Source of the DNA: Thermoplasmata archaeon
GTDB taxonomy: Archaea > Thermoplasmatota > E2 > DHVEG-1 > B8-G13
Direction of reading: 5' to 3'
Length of the DNA: 12,280 nt
Assembly (NCBI GenBank): GCA_003649745.1
Contig: QMST01000003.1
Coordinates: 1 to 12,280, forward strand
Below are positions 1-6,308 of this stretch, one piece after another; position 1 is the first letter of the stretch, and each line of letters starts with the position of its first letter. A program made the translations under genes and the position numbers. The notes below the pieces were generated by a model. That model was not told the origin of the DNA. It was given only the letters and a program-made list of their open reading frames with translations, and did no database searches.

Positions 1-1
1 A

Positions 2-2032
2 AACTCTATTTTTATTTCTCCTCCATATTTTCTAGATTTTATACCTGAAAATATGTTAAATGAGAAAGGTCTTAAAGGTTTTTATAGGACTATAGCTAGA
101 AGGGCGAAGGAGATAGGTTTTGATTGTCTTCATTTTGCACGTGTGTATTCGAGTGGTTATCATGAGTCTCATCAGCCATCTACTATTAATTATTGGTTTC
201 CTGCATCTTCCTCTCCATATGCAACCTATAGTTATCCGAGAAAAGATTTTTTGGATATATCTGGTGGTGATTCTGGTAAAGCTCGTGATCTTATCAAGTC
301 AATAATTGAGACAGTTCGAGATGAGGGTGTGAGGGTGAAGATATATTCTGATCCAGTGGGTATGTATGCCCCAGATAAAACCTATTGGAACTGGTTGAAC
401 CCATTTTTTGTTTCAGAGTTTTTAAAGCAGGGGTATGTGGCTGTGGCACATCAGCATTCTTCTGATCCGGGATGGGTGCGTTTTGAGAAAAATAATGGTG
501 TTTTGAAGGTTAAACGTTTAGATTTTTTAGAGACAAAATTGGGAATATCTGATATAAATCATCTAGCTGTTGAGACATGTACCTCAGGTCCTTCTAAGCT
601 TGGGATGGAGAAATATGGCAACAGTAGCATACCAGGTTATGATCCACTGAGACCTGATTTTGATTATGGTTTTCACCCTGAGGAGATACTTCCAGATCTC
701 AATGTTTCACCAAAGTTTGACTCAAGTTTTCACTATCAAGAAGTGAAACAGGTGTTATGGCTTTTCAAAAACTATGGGGTGGATGGTCTCTGTTTGGATG
801 ATACCGGTCGTCTTATAATGGGTTTTGGAAAGGCAGAGTATGCTGATGATCTCTGGCATAGTTTGATGCACCCAGCTCTACCAAGTGATCCTACTAATCT
901 TTATGGTGTGTGCCATGATGATGTATATTGTGATCCACTTATGAAAATATTAAACGCGGATGAGGACAAGTTTACCCTTGATTCTTATGCGAACATGCTA
1001 AAACATATTAGATGGCAGATAAAATATGTCAACCCAGATGGTTTTCTAATGTCAGGGGATTATCTTGTCCCATCTGATGTTGGATGGAAATCTATAGTCT
1101 CGGTTGAGGATGTCTCCACCAGCGACCAGTTTGACATATGGAGATCTTCTTTTGCAAGATGGGCGTATAAGACTTTTCAATGTGGTTACAAGCATTTGAG
1201 AACAGATCTTAGAAGAACTATGCTGCCAGGTCTGGGATCACAATCTGTTATAGGTTTAAGTATTAGACCAGATCTAACACTTGCGATAATGATGGTCACA
1301 GGCTGGGCTAATAAGGTGGATGTAGAGCTAGGTGATCCAGATAAATGCAGAATTCTAAGCTTGGATAAACCCTATTGGACCAAAAAGGAGAAACTGGTTT
1401 ACAATTACATTAGAATGAAAAAAGAAATACCAGAATTGTTTATGGAGGAAGGGCAGCAGCTGCTTTATCACAAAAAACTAAAAGACCCAGTTGTGAACAT
1501 TCCAAGGGAGTACGAGTTTCTAGGTGGAGAGATCTGCAACATAAAAGGCAAAACCTTGGGTAAAAAGGATGTGAAGGAGCCATATACGATATTGTATATG
1601 ATACCATGTGAGTATGGTGAAAAACTCCGTGTTCTTCACATAATGAACAGTAGAGTTGTGAGTCAGATCTCTGATAATGATCTCATACCAGTGAATTATT
1701 ATTTCAAGATTAGAATACCAGATGGGGAAATGGTTAAAAGTGTAAAAATTGTGTCACCAGATTTCTACAAAGGAAAGGTAGATCCTGATAGAGATGGAAA
1801 ACCAGATAAAGGTTTTTACTCAGATGTTACAAAAAAGAGGGGTGATATCCATAAAAATGGATGTTACTGGGATGTAGAGGATGGTTATGTGAAAATAAAG
1901 GTACCATATGTGATATCTTACTCGGCTGTGATCCTGGAATTCAGCAACATGGGAAAGAATGCTTCCAGTGGTAAGACGGTTTCCTCTGGGTTGAACAAAA
2001 TTTGTAATGTTAGAGCTAGTAGAAAAGTTTAA
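2..2032 (+). CDS. Glycoside-hydrolase-like TIM-barrel protein, 5' end missing
   Basis: The frame is open from base 2 with no stop. The first ATG is at 53 and has no ribosome binding site; the 17 codons before it look coding (a PPYF...FIPEN stretch), so I treat the gene as truncated by the window edge. Counting from the ATG at 53, 659 residues are visible. The pattern suggests a glycosidase barrel: an early strand ending in FDCLHFARV, a strand VRVKIYSDP (about 93-101), a core strand ending in LCLDDTG (about 246-252) resembling barrel strands that carry an acidic catalytic residue, and PDGFLMSGD (about 328-336). Residues about 530-640 look like the beta-sandwich common at the end of amylase- and GH66-like enzymes, with a VLHIMN strand, an SPD motif and a VPYVISYSAVILEF end. 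I cannot assign a numbered GH family, substrate or catalytic pair. Secretion cannot be judged because the N-terminus is missing. The stop lies 27 bp before the phosphoesterase gene. Confidence 0.6.
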   Translation, partial: NSIFISPPYFLDFIPENMLNEKGLKGFYRTIARRAKEIGFDCLHFARVYSSGYHESHQPSTINYWFPASSSPYATYSYPRKDFLDISGGDSGKARDLIKSIIETVRDEGVRVKIYSDPVGMYAPDKTYWNWLNPFFVSEFLKQGYVAVAHQHSSDPGWVRFEKNNGVLKVKRLDFLETKLGISDINHLAVETCTSGPSKLGMEKYGNSSIPGYDPLRPDFDYGFHPEEILPDLNVSPKFDSSFHYQEVKQVLWLFKNYGVDGLCLDDTGRLIMGFGKAEYADDLWHSLMHPALPSDPTNLYGVCHDDVYCDPLMKILNADEDKFTLDSYANMLKHIRWQIKYVNPDGFLMSGDYLVPSDVGWKSIVSVEDVSTSDQFDIWRSSFARWAYKTFQCGYKHLRTDLRRTMLPGLGSQSVIGLSIRPDLTLAIMMVTGWANKVDVELGDPDKCRILSLDKPYWTKKEKLVYNYIRMKKEIPELFMEEGQQLLYHKKLKDPVVNIPREYEFLGGEICNIKGKTLGKKDVKEPYTILYMIPCEYGEKLRVLHIMNSRVVSQISDNDLIPVNYYFKIRIPDGEMVKSVKIVSPDFYKGKVDPDRDGKPDKGFYSDVTKKRGDIHKNGCYWDVEDGYVKIKVPYVISYSAVILEFSNMGKNASSGKTVSSGLNKICNVRASRKV

Positions 2033-2035
2033 ATA
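2028..2035 (+). promoter_or_regulatory. Possible TATA box for the metallophosphoesterase gene
   Basis: TTTAAATA overlaps the stop codon of the preceding gene and lies about 25-32 bp before the ATG at 2060. That is the archaeal spacing for a transcript beginning at or next to the start codon (leaderless). The spacer also holds a perfect 12-bp AT-only palindrome at 2035-2046. The whole spacer is A/T, so a TATA match is easy to get by chance. Confidence 0.3.
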
Positions 2036-2059
2036 AAATATATTTTTATTATATAAAAT

Positions 2060-3535
2060 ATGAAATATTTAAAATTGTTTACAATAATAATTACTATCAT
2101 ATTTTTATCAACCTCAGTTGCCTCAGCGATATCAATTCAACAAAAAACAAAAAGTAAAAAAATTACAGAGAGAGCATCTCTTGACACAGCAGACGTTGAC
2201 AAAAACGCAGACATCTTATACCCATTGTGCTCCTATCCAGCTATAGTTGAAAGAGGAAAAAATTTCACTATAAAGTTTAAAGTTGATGGTTTTGATAAGG
2301 TTTTTGCATGCATCTCAACCGCCTATGAGCCAATAGTGGACGAGATAGAATTAAAAATCAATGACGTTAGAAAAACAGGCATATTTTGGAGTATTAAAGC
2401 CAGTATCCCCAGTGACACACCTACTGAGTTGTATAATCTAACATTGTTTTTTGAAAAAAACAAGACATTATATTCTCTAAACGAGCCAAGAGCTGTAGAT
2501 GTTGTTAACAATTTCACCCAGAGTTTCTCATTTGTTCATGTAACAGATTTCCACATAGGTGATCCACGAGGGGCGAAGGAGAATTTAAGAGAAACAATTG
2601 GTTGGGAGGCAGCGAAAAAGGCTGTGGAAGAAATAAACCTTCTTCATCCTGATTTTGTGATAATATCTGGTGATCTAGTGTTTGGATATCTCAACTCTTA
2701 TGATTACAAAGAATGTTACAAAATATTGCAGCTTTTTGATGTACCCACTTTTTTATGCCCTGGTAACCATGATGGACAGATAGTCTTTGGAAAAGATGGT
2801 TTCGACCTGTGGAGGAAATATTTCGGCCTATTAAATTACTCATTCAACTATGGAACATATCATTTCATAGCTGTCAACTCATACTGTTGGCCATCCTACC
2901 AGAGAACACCCATGTTGTTCCCAACATTTAACTGGGGAGGCTACATAGATGACAAAGAGATAAAATGGGTTGAAAACGATTTAAAAAACAATGAGAACGC
3001 CACACTTACATTCATGTTCCTACACCATAACCCAATATGGGAAACCAGGGACGACTCGGTTTTTAAAATTAAAAGTGAATACCATAACAGAAAAAAACTT
3101 CTCTCACTGATTGAGAAATATGGGGTTGACATGGTTTTATCTGGACATGTACATTATGACAATGTTACTATAATCAATGGAACCATTTACATAACCACCA
3201 CAACCACAGCAAGTGACCATAGAAAAGATGCATACTGGGGGTACAGACTTATAAACATAAAAAATGGAGCAATTTTATCATACAACTATAGAGAACCAAA
3301 ATATTCTATACCCTCATATCACATAAACTATACGTTTAAAAACTCCTATACAGCTATTGTAGAAAACAATCTTATAAAAGACATTAACGTATTAATTAAG
3401 TTTTTAGTCCCATCTGGATTCTATAATGTAAAAAATGGTAAGGTCTTAATGGAAAGGAAAAAAAATGGTTTAAGCGAGGTTTATGTCCTTGCAAATGTTA
3501 AAAAAGAGAGTAAACTAGAAATAAGTCTAAATTAA
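2060..3535 (+). CDS. Secreted calcineurin-like metallophosphoesterase
   Basis: This is a 491-residue two-metal phosphoesterase. Residues 1-23 form a typical signal peptide (two lysines, a hydrophobic core, an end in SVASA), so the enzyme should act outside the membrane. Residues about 50-150 look like an Ig-like beta domain. The catalytic domain follows with all family motifs in order: D163-x-H165, G204-D205, G235-N236-H237-D238, H322-H323, and G362-H363-V364-H365, the last giving the final metal ligands. Residues about 410-491 are a further beta-rich tail. The GDxxY motif of purple acid phosphatases is absent (the sequence reads GDLVFG), so despite the Ig-like N-domain it belongs to the ordinary calcineurin-like group. 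Substrate is unknown; phosphomonoesters, phosphodiesters or nucleotides are all possible. Several N-x-S/T sequons suit a glycosylated surface protein. No Shine-Dalgarno is visible before the ATG. It lies 27 bp after the hydrolase-like gene and may be expressed with it or from its own TATA. Confidence 0.88.
   Translation: MKYLKLFTIIITIIFLSTSVASAISIQQKTKSKKITERASLDTADVDKNADILYPLCSYPAIVERGKNFTIKFKVDGFDKVFACISTAYEPIVDEIELKINDVRKTGIFWSIKASIPSDTPTELYNLTLFFEKNKTLYSLNEPRAVDVVNNFTQSFSFVHVTDFHIGDPRGAKENLRETIGWEAAKKAVEEINLLHPDFVIISGDLVFGYLNSYDYKECYKILQLFDVPTFLCPGNHDGQIVFGKDGFDLWRKYFGLLNYSFNYGTYHFIAVNSYCWPSYQRTPMLFPTFNWGGYIDDKEIKWVENDLKNNENATLTFMFLHHNPIWETRDDSVFKIKSEYHNRKKLLSLIEKYGVDMVLSGHVHYDNVTIINGTIYITTTTTASDHRKDAYWGYRLINIKNGAILSYNYREPKYSIPSYHINYTFKNSYTAIVENNLIKDINVLIKFLVPSGFYNVKNGKVLMERKKNGLSEVYVLANVKKESKLEISLN
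3500..3505 (-). terminator. Candidate oligo-T terminator for the peptidase gene
   Basis: A run of six A on the plus strand reads as T6 on the minus strand, 36 bp past the peptidase stop codon and inside the 3' end of the convergent phosphoesterase gene. Archaeal intrinsic termination needs only a T-tract, but in AT-rich DNA such runs are frequent. The assignment is positional only. Confidence 0.22.
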
Positions 3536-3541
3536 GTAAAA

Positions 3542-4633
3542 CTAGATTTCTATTAGCTCTCTGTTGGCATTGGTGAGAATCTCTATCTTTCCTTTTTTAA
3601 TTAAAACATCATCTTCTATTCTCACACCACCAACCCTGGGTAGATATACTCCTGGTTCCACAGTTAAAACAATATTCTCATCAAGTTTTTCTTTTGAACC
3701 CTTATTTAACCTTCCGCCATCATGTACGGCTAATCCAAGTGTGTGACCAGTTCCATGTACGAATTTTCCCTTGAACTTTGTTTTGTCTATGTATGATTTA
3801 ACAGCGAGATGAACCTCTTCAAAAGTTATACAATCTTTTAAAGCGTCAAAACCAATTTGCTGTGCATTCTTCACAACCTCATATATTTCTCTCTGGAGTT
3901 TAGAGGCTTTACCATAGACAAATGTTCTTGTTATATCTGAGAGATACCTGTTAACCATTGCGCCAAAATCAAAAAGTGCAAAATCTCCTTTTTTCAATCT
4001 TGTTTTTCCACTAACATGATGAGGCAGTGCAGAGTTTTTACCAAATGCGACAATGGTTTCAAAGGCTCTATCCTCTGCACCATTTAGTCTCATAAGATGT
4101 TCTATCCTACCAGCTATGTCCAACTCAGTGGCATTATCATGTATTATGTCTGGTATCTTCTGTGCAACCCTGCTTGCTATCCTGCAGGCTTTTTTAATCT
4201 CTTTTACCTCTTTTTCATCCTTTTTTAATCTTGCCTTTGATATCTCTTTACTGATGTCTATCAATTTTGCCTTAGGAAGAATCTTTTTTACCCATATGTA
4301 GTCCCTGTAAATTAGATCCTCTGCGTTTACACCAATCTTTCTGGAAGATCTTAAGATTTCTCTAATTGTTTCTTCTAATTCTTTTTTACTTCTAAATACG
4401 TGAACATTGATCTCTTTTTTCTTTATGTTGCAGGCTTCTAACTGGGATGCTACTACGTGAACCTTTTCATCTGGGAATATTATAGCTGCGCCTTGTTCAA
4501 AAACACCGTTTAACCCGGTGACATAATAAAAAGATGGGTCTATGTGGGTTCTCGAGGAGTTTTTAATCAAAATAGCATCTATATCCTTGTTGACGGTTTT
4601 GAATAATCTTTCTATTCTTCTTTTCAAAAACAT
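3542..4633 (-). CDS. pepQ: M24-family Xaa-Pro peptidase (prolidase-like)
   Basis: A 363-residue cytosolic metallopeptidase that cleaves the bond before proline in dipeptides or at peptide N-termini, used in peptide turnover. Residues 1-130 are the creatinase-like N-domain, ending near the KDEKEVKEIKKAC helix; residues about 140-363 are the pita-bread catalytic domain. The five metal ligands are visible: D222 (FDFGA), D233 (SDITRTF), H297 (HGTGHTLGL), E326 (TVEPGVY) and E340 (RIEDDV). From memory of Pyrococcus prolidase (D209, D220, H284, E313, E327) the spacings 11, 64, 29 and 14 are identical. The substrate-pocket PHH triplet is at 204-206. Length matches archaeal prolidases. Dipeptidase versus aminopeptidase specificity cannot be read from sequence. 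Before the ATG there is only a GG directly adjacent, not a usable ribosome binding site. Its stop is 6 bp from that of the convergent phosphoesterase. Confidence 0.9.
   Translation of the reverse strand: MFLKRRIERLFKTVNKDIDAILIKNSSRTHIDPSFYYVTGLNGVFEQGAAIIFPDEKVHVVASQLEACNIKKKEINVHVFRSKKELEETIREILRSSRKIGVNAEDLIYRDYIWVKKILPKAKLIDISKEISKARLKKDEKEVKEIKKACRIASRVAQKIPDIIHDNATELDIAGRIEHLMRLNGAEDRAFETIVAFGKNSALPHHVSGKTRLKKGDFALFDFGAMVNRYLSDITRTFVYGKASKLQREIYEVVKNAQQIGFDALKDCITFEEVHLAVKSYIDKTKFKGKFVHGTGHTLGLAVHDGGRLNKGSKEKLDENIVLTVEPGVYLPRVGGVRIEDDVLIKKGKIEILTNANRELIEI
3593..3598 (+). terminator. Candidate oligo-T terminator for the phosphoesterase gene
   Basis: T6 on the plus strand, about 57 bp past the phosphoesterase stop, inside the 3' end of the convergent peptidase gene. 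It is the first T-tract of this length after the stop and would make the two mRNAs overlap at their 3' ends. Positional evidence only. Confidence 0.22.
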
Positions 4634-4695
4634 CCTTTTTGTGTGTAATAAGGTTTTAATCTAAAAAACTTTCTAATATTTTATCAACTTTTCAA

Positions 4696-4703
4696 TATAT
4701 AAA
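4696..4703 (-). promoter_or_regulatory. Possible TATA box for the peptidase gene
   Basis: On the minus strand the sequence reads TTTATATA, placing transcription start near 4671 and leaving a leader of roughly 38 nt before the ATG at 4633. The 142-bp gap to the upstream regulator gene supports an independent promoter. It is the best TATA-like match in that gap, but the region is AT-rich. Confidence 0.35.
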
Positions 4704-4730
4704 TATGGCTGAGAGAATATAGTTTAAGTT

Positions 4731-4752
4731 AAAAGGAGCGAGGCATCCTTTT
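4731..4752 (-). terminator. Inverted repeat downstream of the regulator gene
   Basis: AAAAGGA and TCCTTTT form a perfect 7-bp stem around an 8-base G/C-containing loop, 24 bp past the regulator stop on the minus strand. Both strands end in a short T-run (TTTT on minus, TTTTT on plus), so it could act as a terminator for the regulator transcript. It lies about 30 bp upstream of the peptidase TATA-like box, so an operator role is an alternative. Confidence 0.35.
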
Positions 4753-4775
4753 TAAATAAGAAGAAAATTGCTGTG

Positions 4776-5162
4776 TTACTTTGTGTATCTGTTTAGCAGG
4801 TCTCGAAGTTGTGAAAGATCCTGTTTTATTGTCTCTACTTCTCTTAGTTTTTCTTTTTCGAATTCCTCTAGGATCTTTGGTAAGGGTGTTGTGAGTTTGT
4901 ATATGTGAACAGGCCTTCCTTTTCCTTTCTTTTTAAGATCTCTTTTTGCTACCCATCCCCTTTTTCTTAATTCTTGCATTGCAACGCTAACTTCTGGTTG
5001 TCTTAGATTAGCACCTTGTTCAACGTCAGCAGAGCGACACTCATCGACTTGGGAGATATAAATCAGGGTTTTTGCCAGGTTTTTTGGCATGCCTAACTCT
5101 GTAAATAATTGTACAACTTTTTCATCTTGTTCATCTAATACATTTGATCTTGCACGCTTCAT
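4776..5162 (-). CDS. Winged-helix transcriptional regulator (ArsR/TrmB-like)
   Basis: A 128-residue protein with a winged helix-turn-helix at about 17-92: helices around LFTELGMPKNLAKTLIYIS, then a SADVEQGANLRQPEVSVAMQELRKRG stretch in which the recognition helix starts at QPEVS, followed by a basic wing KKKGKGRP and a closing strand IYKLT. Residues about 95-125 are charged and helical, likely a short dimerising coiled coil. Families with this shape in archaea (TrmB/ArsR/MarR relatives) bind DNA as dimers. There is no ligand domain after the helix and only one cysteine (C42), so neither sugar sensing as in full TrmB nor a cysteine metal site is evident. The start is supported by GGTGAAGG 4 bases before the ATG and a TATA-like box at the right distance. 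Target genes are unknown; the nearest candidate is the peptidase downstream on the same strand, or its own promoter. Confidence 0.8.
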   Translation of the reverse strand: MKRARSNVLDEQDEKVVQLFTELGMPKNLAKTLIYISQVDECRSADVEQGANLRQPEVSVAMQELRKRGWVAKRDLKKKGKGRPVHIYKLTTPLPKILEEFEKEKLREVETIKQDLSQLRDLLNRYTK

Positions 5163-5165
5163 ATT

Positions 5166-5173
5166 CCTTCACC
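5166..5173 (-). promoter_or_regulatory. Ribosome binding site of the regulator gene
   Basis: On the minus strand GGTGAAGG precedes the ATG (5160-5162) by 3-4 bases. It is among the better Shine-Dalgarno-like sequences in this window and fixes the start of the regulator. Confidence 0.5.
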
Positions 5174-5192
5174 AAATCTAAATCATTCACAA

Positions 5193-5203
5193 GTATTTAT
5201 AAT
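5193..5203 (-). promoter_or_regulatory. TATA-like box for the regulator gene
   Basis: On the minus strand the sequence reads ATTATAAATAC, close to the archaeal TATA consensus. Its distance places transcription start near 5170, giving a leader of only about 8-12 nt that would just include the GGTGAAGG site. This is more convincing than the other boxes here because box, leader and ribosome site agree. Confidence 0.5.
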
Positions 5204-5312
5204 TTTCTAAAATTTCTCTTTTCCGCATAGTAATTTATTAACCTACTTTTATATTTTTCGGTATTTTTTCATCTATCCTATTTATATTTTATTATATTTA
5301 TCATATCCAACG

Positions 5313-5332
5313 TAATATTTTAAGTAATATTA
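5313..5332. repeat. AT-only inverted repeat between tRNase Z and the regulator
   Basis: TAATATT and AATATTA form a 7-bp dyad with a 6-base spacer, about 23 bp past the tRNase Z stop and 150 bp before the regulator start. The rest of 5163-5354 holds only the regulator promoter; no small gene was seen. The dyad could be a 3' hairpin or a binding site, but an A/T-only repeat in AT-rich DNA is weak evidence. Confidence 0.3.
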
Positions 5333-5354
5333 TAACCGAGAATAGAATCTATAT

Positions 5355-6269
5355 TCATTTTTTGAGCCTGATTTCAAAACTCTGAAAATCCCTGGGAACC
5401 ATAGAATTCTTAAAAACTTCTTTTGCCTCCAGTTCTAAAGGTTTCGAATCCAGATATCTAGGACTTATATGGGTTAGAAAAAGTCTTTCTACATTAGCCT
5501 TTTTTGCTATCTCCGCCGCTTGCCTCGCAGTACTATGCCCATACTCAATTGCTATATCCTCTAACTCAGAATGAAACGTCGCATCATGAACCAAAACATC
5601 CGCATTTTTTGCAAAATCTACTAACTCCTCAAATGGCCTAGTATCACCAGATATCACTATCTTCCTCCCAGGTCTTTTTGGACCCAACACCATACCTGGT
5701 GTTATCTCTCTATCACCTACTACAATAGTTTCCCCCCTCTGTAGTTTACTAAACAATGGCCCCTCTGGAATACCCAACTCCAACGCTTTCTCCTTATTAA
5801 ACCTTCCAGGCCTCTCATTCTCTTCTAAACAATACGCAAGTGTAGGTACATTATGATCCACCCTCAATGTTTTTATGACATACCCCTCAAATTTTACAGT
5901 AGACTTATCATCTAACTCAGTCACGATTACCTCATATGTTGGTGTAAAATAACCCAGAGAAAGTATTTGTGAAACAAGTCTTTTTAACCCCTGGGGACCA
6001 TATATATAAAGAGGTTCTTCTCTATCGTTAAGCTGCATCGTCTGGATAAGACCAGGTAAACCTAGAAAATGATCACCATGATAATGTGTTATAAAAATCT
6101 TGGATATCTGCATATAACTTAGCCTTGATTTTTGAATCTGCCTCTGTGTACCTTCTCCACAGTCAAACAACAATATCTCCCCACCTCTTTTTATAGCAAC
6201 AGCTGGAACATTTCTTTTTACTGTCGGCCAACTCCCACCAGTGCCTAAGAATGTTATCTCAAGTTGCAT
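5355..6269 (-). CDS. rnz: Ribonuclease Z (tRNase Z, short form)
   Basis: A 304-residue zinc endonuclease that removes the 3' trailer from precursor tRNA; the short form is a homodimer in archaea and bacteria. It is a metallo-beta-lactamase fold with every expected residue: the THYHGDH motif (H62, H64, D66, H67), H139, D209 in the SGDT motif, the GHST motif (H245) and H267 in THISPRY. The inserted exosite arm that grips the tRNA elbow is at about 150-185 (GRFNKEKALELGIPEGP...), and the PKR motif (197-199) follows it. The length matches the family exactly, so the first methionine is right. It lies 39 bp after the tRNA methyltransferase gene on the same strand with no obvious TATA between, so the two are probably cotranscribed. 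No Shine-Dalgarno precedes the ATG; the leader carries CCTCCTTA, the reverse sense of a ribosome site. Confidence 0.97.
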   Translation of the reverse strand: MQLEITFLGTGGSWPTVKRNVPAVAIKRGGEILLFDCGEGTQRQIQKSRLSYMQISKIFITHYHGDHFLGLPGLIQTMQLNDREEPLYIYGPQGLKRLVSQILSLGYFTPTYEVIVTELDDKSTVKFEGYVIKTLRVDHNVPTLAYCLEENERPGRFNKEKALELGIPEGPLFSKLQRGETIVVGDREITPGMVLGPKRPGRKIVISGDTRPFEELVDFAKNADVLVHDATFHSELEDIAIEYGHSTARQAAEIAKKANVERLFLTHISPRYLDSKPLELEAKEVFKNSMVPRDFQSFEIRLKK

Positions 6270-6308
6270 ACTAAGGAGGATTACAAAACATAGTAAAAGA
6301 TTTTGTGG

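Noticed and set aside
2035..2046. Perfect 12-bp palindrome AAAATATATTTT as an operator
   Set aside because: It contains only A and T in an A/T-only spacer, so chance is a sufficient explanation; noted only alongside the promoter.
4053..4301. Plus-strand open frame inside the peptidase gene, hydrophobic
   Set aside because: It lies fully opposite a gene with all catalytic residues intact and lacks any promoter or ribosome site.
5163..5354. Small gene or ncRNA in the longest gap
   Set aside because: No open frame with a start and ribosome site, and no GC-rich structured segment was found; only the regulator promoter and an A/T dyad.
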